Shown: piece by piece, positions 1-8,454 of the stretch | How the letters are laid out: every line of letters starts with the position of its first letter | Position numbering within the stretch: position 1 is the stretch's first letter | Assembly (NCBI GenBank): GCA_022827945.1 | Contig: JAJEIT010000055.1 | Span: 1 to 64,000 of the forward strand | Direction of reading: 5' to 3' | Source of the DNA: Dehalococcoidia bacterium | GTDB lineage: Bacteria; Chloroflexota; Dehalococcoidia; Tepidiformales; Tepidiformaceae | Length of the DNA: 64,000 bases | Translations under genes and position numbers: made by a program | Notes under the pieces: generated by a model | Databases searched by the model: none | What the model saw: the letters and a program-made list of their open reading frames with translations, nothing else | Told to the model about the DNA's origin: nothing

Positions 1-543
1 CTCGCCCGCGCCCCCGATGAGGATGGGAGGCGTCCGCGGCGGCTTCGGCTCGCACACGAGGTTCTCGACGCGCACGTGCTTCCCCTCGTAGGTGACCGGC
101 TCCTCTTCGCTCCACATCCGCTTCAGCAGCACGACCGTCTCCTCGAGTTGCCGCAGCCGCTCGCGCGTGGGCAGGAAGGGCATCCCGAAATCGGTGAACT
201 CGCGCTCCATCCAGCCGCCGCCCAGCCCGGGGATGACGCGCCCGCCCGCGATCTCGTCGGCCGTCGCGATGACCTTCCCCAGGTGCGCCGGGTTGCGCAT
301 CCCCGCGGGAGTCACGAGCGTGCCAATCTCGACCCGCTCCGTGATCGCCGCCAGCCCCGCCACCGCCGTCCACGCCTCCAGGATCGGAATCTGAGGCGAC
401 TGCGGCCCGTAGAGGTGGTCGTTCACCCAGATCGAGTCGAAGCCGAGCGACTCGAACTCGTGGGCCGCTTCGCTCGCCTCCGCCCAGGTGCGCTTGATCT
501 GCGGCACGTTCACGCCGAAGTGGGCCTTGCCGGTCGCTGTCAT
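1..543 (-). CDS. LLM-class flavin-dependent oxidoreductase, N-terminal part (runs off the left edge)
   Basis: The 181 visible codons encode the N-terminal part of a luciferase-like (LLM/F420-type) TIM-barrel oxidoreductase. Seen: FGVNVPQIKRTWAEA near the start, the conserved FDSIWVNDHLYGP segment, and the barrel strand IPGLGGGWMEREF around residues 130-140, which is typical of the family. The rest lies outside the window. These enzymes use FMN or F420H2 to reduce or oxygenate small organic substrates; the substrate cannot be read from this fragment. Translation starts at ATG 543 (read leftwards), with a purine-rich AGGAAGG about 8 nt upstream and a TAGAAT hexamer about 40 nt upstream. It is divergent from ccsB. 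Confidence 0.85.
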   Translation of the reverse strand, partial: MTATGKAHFGVNVPQIKRTWAEASEAAHEFESLGFDSIWVNDHLYGPQSPQIPILEAWTAVAGLAAITERVEIGTLVTPAGMRNPAHLGKVIATADEIAGGRVIPGLGGGWMEREFTDFGMPFLPTRERLRQLEETVVLLKRMWSEEEPVTYEGKHVRVENLVCEPKPPRTPPILIGGAGE

Positions 544-633
544 ATGGTCCCTTCCTGCGGCGAGCGCCGCGACGGGCGCATTCTACGGGCGCTCCGGCTT
601 CGCTCCCGCAAGAAACGTGGCAGAGCCCGGCGA

Positions 634-639
634 TATAAT
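634..639 (+). promoter_or_regulatory. -10 hexamer TATAAT for ccsB, placed for a leaderless transcript
   Basis: A perfect TATAAT ends 8 nt before the ccsB ATG at 648. With the usual -10 to +1 distance, transcription would begin at or beside the start codon. No good -35 box is visible at 17 bp. The same geometry recurs at several other genes in this window. Confidence 0.5.
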
Positions 640-647
640 CCAAGGCG

Positions 648-1595
648 ATGATCGAGCTTGCGAGCTACCTGTTCTGGACCGGTCTCGCGTTCGCCGGAAT
701 TGCATCCGCGACCTACCTCGCGTACGTCGCCAGCGCTTCCCTGTCCCTGCGACACCTGAGCGCCCAGACATCCGCCGGGACCGTCACCCTCTCGGGCGCG
801 ACCGGCACTCCCAACCCCGGCCTCGGCCGCCTCGCAACCACCTTCGCGGCGCTAACGGCCCTGGCGCTGACGGGGTCAATCGTGGTGCGCTGGGTGGCGG
901 TTGAGCACACACCACTCTCGAACCTGTACGAGTACACGGTAGCGTTTGGCTGGGGCGTGGCTGTGGCGTGGCTCGCGTTCGAGCGAACGGCGGGTGGGCG
1001 GCGCTTCGGTGTGGTCGCGCTCCCCATCGTGACGGTCATGCTGGCGATTGCCACGCTGTTCCCGGACGAGGTCATTCCCCTCATTCCCGCCCTCCAGAAC
1101 GCCGACCTGCTCACGCTTCATGTGAGTGTGATGATGATCTCCTACGCGGTGCTGACGGTGGCGTTCAGCGCGGCCGTGATCTACCTGGTGCAGGGTGGCG
1201 AGGGCAGGCGGCGGTTCGCCTCCCTCCCCGGCGGTGAGGCCGCCGGGGACCTCGCGCACCGGGCCGTGCTCGTGGGGTTCCCCCTGCTGGCGCTGGGCAT
1301 CGCCCTGGGCGCATGGTGGGCGAACAGCGCCTGGGGTCGCTACTGGGGCTGGGATCCGAAGGAGACAAGCGCCCTCGTCGTCCTGCTCGCCCTGGCCGCC
1401 TACTTCCACGCCCGCGTCGGCGAGGGCTCAGTCGCCGGCGCGCCCATCATCCGTTGGATCATCCCCAGGCGGTTCCACCGCAACTGGCGGCCCGACCCCA
1501 TGTGGTGGCTGGTCGCGATGTTCGCGCTGCTGCTCTTCACCTACTTCGGCGTGAACCTCTGGATCACCGGCCTCCACAGCTACGCGGGGGTCTGA
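648..1595 (+). CDS. ccsB: Cytochrome c biogenesis protein CcsB/CcsA family (heme handling)
   Basis: A 315-aa polytopic membrane protein of the CcsA/CcmC/ResC heme-handling family, part of System II cytochrome c maturation, which delivers heme for attachment to CXXCH motifs outside the membrane. The diagnostic tryptophan-rich WWD-type segment is present (WGRYWGWDPKETSA, about residues 226-239), with several hydrophobic spans around it and conserved histidines in loops. No ResB partner lies beside it. Its clients probably include the cytochrome c protein encoded near 59 kb. The downstream gene is convergent, with one base between the stops. Confidence 0.9.
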   Translation: MIELASYLFWTGLAFAGIASATYLAYVASASLSLRHLSAQTSAGTVTLSGATGTPNPGLGRLATTFAALTALALTGSIVVRWVAVEHTPLSNLYEYTVAFGWGVAVAWLAFERTAGGRRFGVVALPIVTVMLAIATLFPDEVIPLIPALQNADLLTLHVSVMMISYAVLTVAFSAAVIYLVQGGEGRRRFASLPGGEAAGDLAHRAVLVGFPLLALGIALGAWWANSAWGRYWGWDPKETSALVVLLALAAYFHARVGEGSVAGAPIIRWIIPRRFHRNWRPDPMWWLVAMFALLLFTYFGVNLWITGLHSYAGV

Positions 1596-1596
1596 G

Positions 1597-2673
1597 TCAC
1601 TCCCCCCAGGGGCTCTCTGCGCCGTCGTCAGCCACCGCCCGCCGCTTCCACCCTCTGACGCCAACAAGGCCGGCGCCCACCAGCCCGAAGCTGAACAGGA
1701 CCGCCGCTACCAGCGCAAGGGTCGGCCACAGGTACAGGGAGGCGTCGAACTCCGCGCAGGCGTGGTAGAGGGAGATGACGTACTTGGTTGAGGAGGCGCT
1801 GATGATGAGCCCCAGGACGCCCAGGCCGGCGAGCAACGCACGGTTTTGCACGGGTGCTGCCGCGCTGTCCTCCGCCCTGCCGCCGAAGTGGCTGGTGGCC
1901 ACGAGAGCCACCAGTGCGAGCCCCACGGTGAGGGTGTAGGCGAGGTGCACGCTTGCGGAAATGGCTAGGAGAAGGGCAGCGATGGCGATCGCCGCCCGCG
2001 TCCCTAGGCGGCTCTTGATCCGCACCGCCAGGAGGATCATGAGAATGACTGCGACCGCCGCGATCCCATAGAGGTGAAAGGCGAGAGCGCTATTCCTTGA
2101 GATGAGCTCGGGGGCGTCCGCGCTTCCAGCGACGAGTATGCGGCTGACGGCAGGGGCGGATGCAGCAGCGATCACCAGCGCGATGAGGGCGACGCACCGC
2201 AGCACCTGGGGCATACCGAACGGCCCCGGTTCCCGACGCCTGTCGCGAAGGGCAGTACCGAGAATGGCGACCAGGGTGACGAGCGCGATCCCCAGGAAGG
2301 TGGACGAGTCGGTCGACTCGTCCCAGCCGGCCAGGGCGTTCGCCGTGACCAGTTGCGGAGCGAAGGACGCCACAAGGCTGAGCCCCGTCAGCGCGATGGC
2401 GATGCGCGTCTCCGCGTAGGTGAGCGGCTCGTCCGCCTCGCCTGCCGAAGCGGCCATCGACACTCGCCCAAGGGCGATGGCGAGAATGATCAGCGGGAGG
2501 GCGAACGACACCACCAGCAGGATCACGGGCACGCCTATGGACGGGCCGTTGTCGACCAGGAGCGAGGCGGCAATCGCGAAGCTGTTCCCCTCCCCGCTCG
2601 TCAGGGCGAGGGTCAGGCCCAGAATCCCAACCGCGAGGAGTGCCTGGTTGAAGGTGAGGTACTTCAGGGTCAC
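1597..2673 (-). CDS. Polytopic membrane protein of unknown function
   Basis: 358 aa with about ten hydrophobic helices spread over the whole length and short charged loops (for example LRDRRREPG near residue 145). The last 20 residues are a charged cytoplasmic-type tail. I recognise no family motif. The start codon lies 4 nt beyond the stop of the upstream amidase gene, so the two are probably co-transcribed with the MoaD-like gene. No catalytic residues can be proposed. Confidence 0.7.
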   Translation of the reverse strand: MTLKYLTFNQALLAVGILGLTLALTSGEGNSFAIAASLLVDNGPSIGVPVILLVVSFALPLIILAIALGRVSMAASAGEADEPLTYAETRIAIALTGLSLVASFAPQLVTANALAGWDESTDSSTFLGIALVTLVAILGTALRDRRREPGPFGMPQVLRCVALIALVIAAASAPAVSRILVAGSADAPELISRNSALAFHLYGIAAVAVILMILLAVRIKSRLGTRAAIAIAALLLAISASVHLAYTLTVGLALVALVATSHFGGRAEDSAAAPVQNRALLAGLGVLGLIISASSTKYVISLYHACAEFDASLYLWPTLALVAAVLFSFGLVGAGLVGVRGWKRRAVADDGAESPWGE

Positions 2674-2677
2674 GGGG

Positions 2678-4102
2678 CTATCCGTACGGCGGGCCGCTGC
2701 GAAGTTCGCGCGGCAGCGCCGGGAAGGGGCGGGCCTGCTCGTAGGCGTACGAGGCGCGCAGGACCAGGTCGTCGCGGTGGCGGGGACCGACGATCTGTAG
2801 CCCGCACGGCAGACCAGCGTCGGTCAGGCCCGCCGGCACCGAGGCCGCCGGGTGACCCGTGAAGTTGAACGGGTAGGTGTAAGCGATGGCGTTCGCCTGC
2901 TGCCCCTCGATCTCGCGCGGGATGGGACCGGCGGGCGCGAACGCCTCGGTGGGGAGCGTGGGCGTCAGCAGCAGGTCGTAGTCGTCGAAGAGACCCGCCG
3001 TCCAGGAGACCAGCTCCCCGCGACGCCGCAGGAACTCCTGGAAGTCGGACGGTCCCACCTCCAGGGCGCGGTCGAGCTGGCGCACGTAGCGAGCGGTGAA
3101 CCCGTCGTGGCGCGTCGAGAAGTTGTCCCACTCCTGCCCCAGCGACTGGAAGGCCGAGACGCGCGCCCACCAGCCCCCCATCTCCGGGATCGTGTCGTCG
3201 GTCTCGACGACCTCGTGCCCCATGTTCGCGAACGCTTCGGCCGCTGTCCGCACCTCGCGCAGCACGTCCCGCTGCACGCGCGTCACGCCCAGCGTCTCGT
3301 TGAAGGCGACACGCAGCTTCGGCAGCGGCTCCTCCAGCGTCTCCGCGTAGGAGACATCCGGCGCCGGGAGCGACTCCGGGTCGCGGGGGTCCGGTCCGGC
3401 CACGACGTCGAGGTAGATGGCCGCGTCGCGAACACAGCGCGTCAGCGGCCCGTAGCAGCTGATGCTGAGCCACGTCGGCATCGGTCGGGGCGCGATCGGT
3501 GTCCGTCCCTGCGACGGTTTCAGTCCGTACAGGCCCGTGTAGCACGCGGGAATGCGGATCGACCCCCCACCGTCGCTCGCCGTGGCGAGCGGCACCATCC
3601 CCGAGGCCAGCGCCGCCGATGACCCGCCGCTCGACCCGCCCGGCGTGCGCTCCAGGTTCCACGGGTTACGCGTGGCCCCGAACAGCTCGTTGTCGGTGAA
3701 GGGGATGTGCCCGAACTCGGGCGTGTTCGTCTTCCCAACCACGATCGCGCCCGCCGCCTTCAGGCGCGCCACGAGCGCGTCGTCGAAGTCCACGCGGTTG
3801 TCGCGGTAGAGCCGCGAGCCCTTCGTCGTTACGAAGCCGGCCGCGTTCTCGAGGTCCTTCACCCCCAGCGGCAGCCCCGCGAACGGTCCCCCCTGCTCGC
3901 CCCCCGCCAGCCGCTCCGCGACCGTCTCTGCCTCCCGCAACGCCCCCTCTGCGTCTACCTCCACGAAGGCGTTCAGCGTCGGGTTGAGCGCCTCGATCCG
4001 GGCCAGCGAGCGCTCCATGAGCGCCACCGGCGAGAGCTCTCCGGAGCGCACCAGCGCCGCCAGCTCGTGCGCGTGGGCGTAGTCGAGGTCGCGGTCGGGC
4101 AC
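2678..4102 (-). CDS. Amidase-signature family hydrolase
   Basis: A 474-aa amidase of the GatA/FAAH signature family. The Ser-cisSer-Lys triad is visible as K82 (GLPLGVKDL), S157 (RTPGGSSGG) and S181 (DGGGSIRIP). The spacings of 75 and 24 residues match those known for FAAH-type enzymes. The enzyme should hydrolyse an amide bond; glutamyl-tRNA amidotransferase use is unlikely because no gatB or gatC is adjacent, but cannot be excluded. The gene starts 4 nt after a small ubiquitin-like sulfur-carrier gene and precedes a membrane protein gene by 4 nt, forming a tight three-gene operon. The substrate is unknown. Confidence 0.9.
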   Translation of the reverse strand: MPDRDLDYAHAHELAALVRSGELSPVALMERSLARIEALNPTLNAFVEVDAEGALREAETVAERLAGGEQGGPFAGLPLGVKDLENAAGFVTTKGSRLYRDNRVDFDDALVARLKAAGAIVVGKTNTPEFGHIPFTDNELFGATRNPWNLERTPGGSSGGSSAALASGMVPLATASDGGGSIRIPACYTGLYGLKPSQGRTPIAPRPMPTWLSISCYGPLTRCVRDAAIYLDVVAGPDPRDPESLPAPDVSYAETLEEPLPKLRVAFNETLGVTRVQRDVLREVRTAAEAFANMGHEVVETDDTIPEMGGWWARVSAFQSLGQEWDNFSTRHDGFTARYVRQLDRALEVGPSDFQEFLRRRGELVSWTAGLFDDYDLLLTPTLPTEAFAPAGPIPREIEGQQANAIAYTYPFNFTGHPAASVPAGLTDAGLPCGLQIVGPRHRDDLVLRASYAYEQARPFPALPRELRSGPPYG

Positions 4103-4106
4103 CGGG

Positions 4107-4346
4107 TCAGCCGCCCTGCATGTTGATGCGCAGCTCGACGGCGTCTCCGTCGGCGATGGGCGTGTCGAGCTGGGACTGCTCGTCGTTGATGACGGCCAGC
4201 ACGGCCTCCTGGTCGCGCTCGTTGAACCCCTCGTCCTCGAGGATCGCCTTCGCCGTCAGCCCCTCGCGCCAGTCCAGCTCGAACGTCTCGAGCTTCGACT
4301 TCGAGAGGTTCTGGAGCGTCGGGAACAGCTTCACCGTGACCGCCAT
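4107..4346 (-). CDS. MoaD/ThiS-like small sulfur-carrier protein
   Basis: A 79-aa beta-grasp protein ending in Gly-Gly (RINMQGG). A diglycine tail is the site adenylated and thiocarboxylated in MoaD, ThiS and related ubiquitin-like carriers. The body carries the usual features: an initial strand (MAVTVKLFPTL) and acidic-residue-rich loops before the final strand VELRINMQGG. No moaE, thiG or E1-like (MoeB/ThiF) gene is nearby; instead it leads an operon with an amidase and a membrane protein. An RBS (GGAGG) lies about 9 nt upstream. Which sulfur-transfer pathway it serves is not evident. Confidence 0.75.
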   Translation of the reverse strand: MAVTVKLFPTLQNLSKSKLETFELDWREGLTAKAILEDEGFNERDQEAVLAVINDEQSQLDTPIADGDAVELRINMQGG

Positions 4347-4430
4347 CGTCGCCTCCGCGGGCGCATTCTACGGCCTCGCAGGCCGGCCCCGTGGCCCCTC
4401 CCGCGGGCTGTGTCTTACGATCGCAGGGCC

Positions 4431-5417
4431 ATGCTCGTGCTCGCCATCGAGTCATCCTGCGACGAGACTGCGGCCGCCCTCATCGAAGGCGGCACGACCA
4501 TCCACAGCACGATCGTCGCCAGCCAGGTCGACCTGCACGCGAAGTACGGCGGCATAGTGCCCGAGGTCGCCAGCCGCGAGCACCTGCGCCAGATCGCCCC
4601 CGTCGTCCGCGAGGCGTTCTCCGAGGCGGGCTGCACCCTCGACGACATCGACGCTGTGTGCGCCACCCGCGGCCCCGGTCTCGCGGGCGCGCTCCTCGTT
4701 GGCTACAGCACGGGCAAGGCGATCGCCTTCGGGCGCGACCTGCCCTTCCTCGGCGTGAACCACCTCGAGGGCCACGTCTACGCGAACTGGCTCGTCGAAG
4801 GCCCCCCGCCCGCCTTCCCCGCCCTCTGCCTCGTCGTCTCCGGCGGCCACACCGACCTCATCCTCATGCGCGAGCACGGCCGGTACGAGCGCCTCGGCGG
4901 CACCCTCGACGACGCCGCCGGCGAGGCCTTCGACAAGTCAGGACGCCTGCTCGGCCTCCCCTTCCCCGGCGGTCCCGCCATCTCGAAGCTCGCGGCGACC
5001 GCTGGCGCCTCCGCCCTGAGCCTCCCTCGCGCCTGGCTGCGTGGCACCTGCGACTTCAGCTTCAGCGGCCTCAAGACCGCCGTCCTCCACGCCGTCCGCG
5101 ACGAGCGCGCCTCGCCCGCCGAGATCGCGTGGGAGTTCCAGGAGGCGGTCGTCGACGTGCTCACGGGCAAGGTCTCGCGCCTCGCCCGCGAGCTCGACGT
5201 CGCCGAGGTGCTGCTCGCGGGTGGCGTCGCCGCCAACGGCCGCCTGCGCGAGGAGATGCAGGCCCGCAGCCCCGTCCCCGTCCGCATCCCCCCGCCCTCG
5301 CTCTGCACCGACAACGCTGCCATGATCGGCGCCGTCGGCGGCCACCGCCTTGCCCTTGGTCAGCGCAGCCCTCTCGAAGAGGACATCTTCAGCACGAACG
5401 ACTGGGCGCGGGTGTAG
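4431..5417 (+). CDS. tsaD: tRNA N6-threonylcarbamoyladenosine transferase subunit TsaD
   Basis: A 328-aa ASKHA-fold protein that transfers threonylcarbamoyl to A37 of ANN-decoding tRNAs, working with TsaB and TsaE. Family motifs are clear: IESSCDETAAAL at the N terminus, the metal-binding NHLEGH, VSGGHTDLIL, and the C-terminal ADVLLAGGVAANG-type segment followed by CTDNAAMI. The ATG at 4431 gives the standard start before the IESSCDE strand; a GTG 21 nt upstream would add an unlikely extension. A TACGAT hexamer lies 9 nt upstream. tsaB, tsaE and rimI are not adjacent. Confidence 0.95.
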   Translation: MLVLAIESSCDETAAALIEGGTTIHSTIVASQVDLHAKYGGIVPEVASREHLRQIAPVVREAFSEAGCTLDDIDAVCATRGPGLAGALLVGYSTGKAIAFGRDLPFLGVNHLEGHVYANWLVEGPPPAFPALCLVVSGGHTDLILMREHGRYERLGGTLDDAAGEAFDKSGRLLGLPFPGGPAISKLAATAGASALSLPRAWLRGTCDFSFSGLKTAVLHAVRDERASPAEIAWEFQEAVVDVLTGKVSRLARELDVAEVLLAGGVAANGRLREEMQARSPVPVRIPPPSLCTDNAAMIGAVGGHRLALGQRSPLEEDIFSTNDWARV

Positions 5418-5555
5418 CTCGGGGGCCTTGCCGCTGCGGGCTGGCTGGCGGGCCCAACAGCCAACGGCTAACGGCAGGAACCGGTAAACCCCCGCCCCGC
5501 CTAAGCCCCCGCCCCCGTACACTCTTCCGCAGTCACCAGCGTCCCGGGAGAAGTC

Positions 5556-6638
5556 ATGGTCTGGTTTGTCAGCATTGCCGTCGCCATCGTGCTCTGCGGC
5601 GTCGCCTTCCTGTTCGGACGGGCGATGCGCAGCGAGGCCGAGCCCGGGAGTCCCGAGGCCGACCGTGGCCTCATCGTCATCGTGCTCTCCATCATCGTGT
5701 TCGTGATCTGGGCGGGCGCCCACACGGCCCTCTCCTCGCTCAAGCAGATCGAGGCCGGCCACGTCGCCGTCGTCTACCAGTTCGGTGAGATCGTCGGGAG
5801 CCGCGGCGAGGGTCTCCAGTTCATCGGTCCCTGGCAGGAGATTCGCACCGAGAGCATCCGCGTTCAGCGCGCCCGCTTCGACAACGTCAGCGGGTTCTCG
5901 GCCGAGACCCAGGACGTGATCATCTCCACCACCGTCAACTACCAGGTCGATCCCGGCGCCGTTGAGTTCCTCTACCGAACCGTCGGCCCCAACTGGTTCG
6001 ACATCCTCGTCGAACCCCGCATCAACCAGTACTTCAAGGCCGAGACGGTCAAGTACAACACCGTCGACATCGCCCCCAACCGCGAGACGATTCGCGAGAA
6101 CGTTCGCGCTGCGCTCGCCGCCGACCTCCGGGACTTCTCGGTCACGGTGCAGGACCTCCTGATCGACAACGTCGACTTCAACGCCGACTTCAAGCGCTCG
6201 ATCGAGGAGAAGCAGATCGCGGCCCAGAACGCCCTCCGCGAAGAGGAGCGCATCGAGCAGGCGAAGGCCGAGGCCATCCAGGCCGAGGAGCGCGCCAAGG
6301 GTGAAGCCCGCGCTGTCGAGGCCCGCGCCGAGGGTGATGCCAACGCCGAGATCGAGCGCGCCCGCGGTAACGCCGAGGCCATCCGCCTCCGCGCCCAGGC
6401 GCAGGCCGATGCAAACGTCCTGCTCGACGCCTCGCTGACCGCGCAGGTCATCCAGTACCTCGCCATCGACAAGCTCGCGCCGGACCTCGATATCGCACTC
6501 ATCCCCTCGGGGCAGAACATCATCATCGATCCGGCGACCCTGCTCTCGGGCGGCGATCCGGACGACGACGACGACGAAGACGATCTCTCGCCGGTCACGA
6601 CGACGACGACCACGGCCGGAACCGGCGAGGAGAACTAG
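5556..6638 (+). CDS. SPFH/prohibitin-domain membrane protein
   Basis: A 360-aa protein with two N-terminal membrane spans (about residues 2-20 and 38-60). An SPFH domain follows (VAVVYQFGEIVGSRGEGLQFIGPWQEI through about residue 215), then a long Glu/Ala/Arg coiled coil (about 220-290, EERIEQAKAEAIQAEERAKG). Prohibitin/stomatin proteins oligomerise into membrane microdomain scaffolds and often regulate proteases. The C terminus is unusual: an acidic stretch of seven Asp/Glu-rich residues, then a Thr run and GTGEEN. No protease or NfeD partner is adjacent. A possible -10 (TACACT) lies about 34 nt upstream. Confidence 0.88.
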   Translation: MVWFVSIAVAIVLCGVAFLFGRAMRSEAEPGSPEADRGLIVIVLSIIVFVIWAGAHTALSSLKQIEAGHVAVVYQFGEIVGSRGEGLQFIGPWQEIRTESIRVQRARFDNVSGFSAETQDVIISTTVNYQVDPGAVEFLYRTVGPNWFDILVEPRINQYFKAETVKYNTVDIAPNRETIRENVRAALAADLRDFSVTVQDLLIDNVDFNADFKRSIEEKQIAAQNALREEERIEQAKAEAIQAEERAKGEARAVEARAEGDANAEIERARGNAEAIRLRAQAQADANVLLDASLTAQVIQYLAIDKLAPDLDIALIPSGQNIIIDPATLLSGGDPDDDDDEDDLSPVTTTTTTAGTGEEN

Positions 6639-6660
6639 CGAAGGTCGCGGGTCGTGGGCC

Positions 6661-7023
6661 TCAGTCGCGCAGGGTGTGCAGGCTCAGCACGTAGGTCGTG
6701 ACGCCCACGCCCACGGCGGCGAGGATGGCGTAGATCCAGACCTGCGGGGGAATGAGCCAGGCCGAGATCGCCAGGCCGATCCAGAGCATCGCGATCGTGA
6801 CGGCCTTCGTCCCCGGGGTTGCGCCGCGGCGTTCGCTGTAGTTGCGCAGGTACCGCCCGAAGAACCGGTTCGTCATGAGCCAGGCGTGCGCCCGCTCCGA
6901 CCCGCGCGCGTAGCAGGCCGCCGCCAGCAGGAAGAAGATCGTGTGCGGCAGCAGCGGCAGGAAGACCCCCAGCACGCCGATCCCGACGAGCAGGCTCCCG
7001 AGCGCCATGTACAGCCAGCGCAT
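6661..7023 (-). CDS. YbaN/DUF454 family inner-membrane protein
   Basis: A 120-aa membrane protein of the YbaN (DUF454) family. The conserved start MRWLYMALGSLLVGIGVLGVFLPLLPHT is followed by a second hydrophobic hairpin near residues 75-110. The family is widespread and its function is unsettled. The ATG at 7023 is chosen because homologues begin directly at this hydrophobic segment; a longer reading frame exists upstream but starts with TTG and a non-conserved tail. It lies downstream of the phosphoesterase gene on the same strand. Confidence 0.8.
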   Translation of the reverse strand: MRWLYMALGSLLVGIGVLGVFLPLLPHTIFFLLAAACYARGSERAHAWLMTNRFFGRYLRNYSERRGATPGTKAVTIAMLWIGLAISAWLIPPQVWIYAILAAVGVGVTTYVLSLHTLRD

Positions 7024-7144
7024 CGGCGCCGATGACGCTACCGGGCTACGAACCGCCTCTGACGAACCTGCCAATTCTGCCAATTGGCTACCAACCCGGA
7101 ACCAGTGGAAGTTCCGGTGGGAGTATAGCGCGCCGTGCGAGCGC

Positions 7145-7735
7145 CTATCGCTGTCGCTTCGGCCGCCGCCAGCGCGTCCAGTCGAACGGCTCGGTCCCTG
7201 TCTCCGTGAGCTGCCAGATGGACGCCTCCGCCCGCCCGCCCTCGATGTCGAGGAACCCGATCGTGCCGAGCTGCGTGTTCAGATTGTGCGGGTACGTGGG
7301 CGACCCCGGATTCACGCACAGCACCCCGCCCACCTCGTCCACCGCCTCCACGTGCGAGTGGCCGTAGACCACGACGTCCAGGTCGGCCCTCCCGAAGTAG
7401 CGCTCCATCGCCCGCTCGACCGTCAGGTGGGGAGGCATCTCGGGCACGGGCATGTCGTGCACGAGCCCGACGGACACGCCCTCGAACTCCAGCGCCCAGG
7501 CCTCCTGCAGGAGCGGGTGCTCCGGCTGCACGGGACGGCCTCCCGAGCCGTCTTCGCCGTTGCCGCGAGCCGCCCACAGGGGCGCCACCTCCGCCAGCTC
7601 GTCGAGCAGCCACACCTCGTGGATGTCGCCCGCGTGGAGGATGGCGTCGACCCCCCGGAAGGCGTCGAAGGCTTGCGGCCACAGTTCCGCGCGGGACTCC
7701 GGGATGTGCGTGTCCGAGATCAGGCCGATGCGCAT
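7145..7735 (-). CDS. YfcE/MJ0936-type metallophosphoesterase
   Basis: A 196-aa calcineurin-like phosphoesterase. The dinuclear-metal motifs are visible in order: ISDTHIPE (DxH) at about 6-13, HAGDIHEV (GDxH), GNGE in place of the usual GNHD/GNCD, LVHDMP, and YGHSHVEA followed by VNPGSPTYP. Family members hydrolyse phosphodiesters such as cyclic nucleotides in vitro; the physiological substrate here is unknown. It is divergent from the alkB-like gene. A TAGACT hexamer ends 6 nt before its ATG, suggesting a leaderless message. Confidence 0.9.
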   Translation of the reverse strand: MRIGLISDTHIPESRAELWPQAFDAFRGVDAILHAGDIHEVWLLDELAEVAPLWAARGNGEDGSGGRPVQPEHPLLQEAWALEFEGVSVGLVHDMPVPEMPPHLTVERAMERYFGRADLDVVVYGHSHVEAVDEVGGVLCVNPGSPTYPHNLNTQLGTIGFLDIEGGRAEASIWQLTETGTEPFDWTRWRRPKRQR

Positions 7736-7774
7736 CGCCGGAGTCTACCGCGCAGGCCGGGCAAGGCGTTCCGC

Positions 7775-7803
7775 TTGAAATAGAACGTACGTTCTTGTAC
7801 GGT
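7775..7803 (+). promoter_or_regulatory. alkB promoter with an SOS-type (LexA) operator in the spacer
   Basis: A -35-like TTGAAA (7775-7780) and a TANNNT -10 (TACGGT, 7798-7803) are separated by exactly 17 bp. That spacer holds a perfect 14-bp palindrome, AGAACGTACGTTCT (7782-7795). It matches the GAAC-N4-GTTC core known for Gram-positive and mycobacterial LexA boxes, including the RNRY centre. The start codon follows 6 nt after the -10. LexA bound here would block RNA polymerase. No lexA gene lies in the window. Confidence 0.7.
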
Positions 7804-7809
7804 GGGAGT

Positions 7810-8433
7810 ATGTCCAGCCATCCTGTCCTCCAGCCAACCCTCCTCGGGAACGAGGGACCGTCCTTCGACCCCACGCTCGCGGGTATCGAGCGCACCGAGC
7901 TCGCCTACGACTCCTGGATCGATCACGCGCAGGGCTTCCTTACCGGGCATCAGGCCGTCTTCGACGCCCTGCACGACGACACCCGCTGGCACGGCCACAG
8001 GCGCGTCATGTACGACCGCATGGTCGACGTGCCCCGCCTCACCGCCTCCATCCCCCGCGACGGCCCCGGCCATCCCGTCATCCGCGAGATCGCGGACGCC
8101 CTCGGTGATCGCTACGGCGCCACGTTCGACCTCGTCGCTCTTGCCCTCTACCGCGACGGCCGCGACAGCGTCGCCTGGCACCGCGATAAGGCCCGTCGCG
8201 ACCGGCGGGGCCGGGCGCTCGTCGCCACCCTCTCCCTCGGGGATTCGCGACGCTTCCTCGTGCGGCCCCACGGCGGCGGCCCCTCGCAGACGTTCTCCGC
8301 CGGCTGGGGCGACCTCCTCGTGATGGGTGGCGCCTGCCAGCTCCACTGGGAGCACTGCGTCCCCAAGACGCAGCAGGCCGGACCCCGCATCAGCGTGATG
8401 TTCCGGAGCAGCGCCGACTTCGTCCGCTTCTAG
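7810..8433 (+). CDS. AlkB-like 2-oxoglutarate/Fe(II) dioxygenase
   Basis: A 207-aa AlkB-family dioxygenase, which oxidatively removes alkyl groups from DNA or RNA bases. Iron ligands are seen as the HxD of AWHRDKARR and the later His of WEHCVPK. The 2-oxoglutarate-binding RxxxxxR appears in GPRISVMFRSS close to the C terminus. The FDLVALALYRDGRDSVAWH segment is typical of the family. ATG 7810 is chosen over TTG 7795 because the -10 hexamer sits 6 nt before it. The upstream SOS-type palindrome suggests DNA-damage control. Confidence 0.9.
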   Translation: MSSHPVLQPTLLGNEGPSFDPTLAGIERTELAYDSWIDHAQGFLTGHQAVFDALHDDTRWHGHRRVMYDRMVDVPRLTASIPRDGPGHPVIREIADALGDRYGATFDLVALALYRDGRDSVAWHRDKARRDRRGRALVATLSLGDSRRFLVRPHGGGPSQTFSAGWGDLLVMGGACQLHWEHCVPKTQQAGPRISVMFRSSADFVRF

Positions 8434-8454
8434 GCGCCGGGCGACAGGGATGCC

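Noticed and set aside
4410..4430. Earlier GTG start for tsaD
   Set aside because: It adds seven residues ahead of the conserved first strand. The ATG at 4431 fits the family start and the -10 spacing better.
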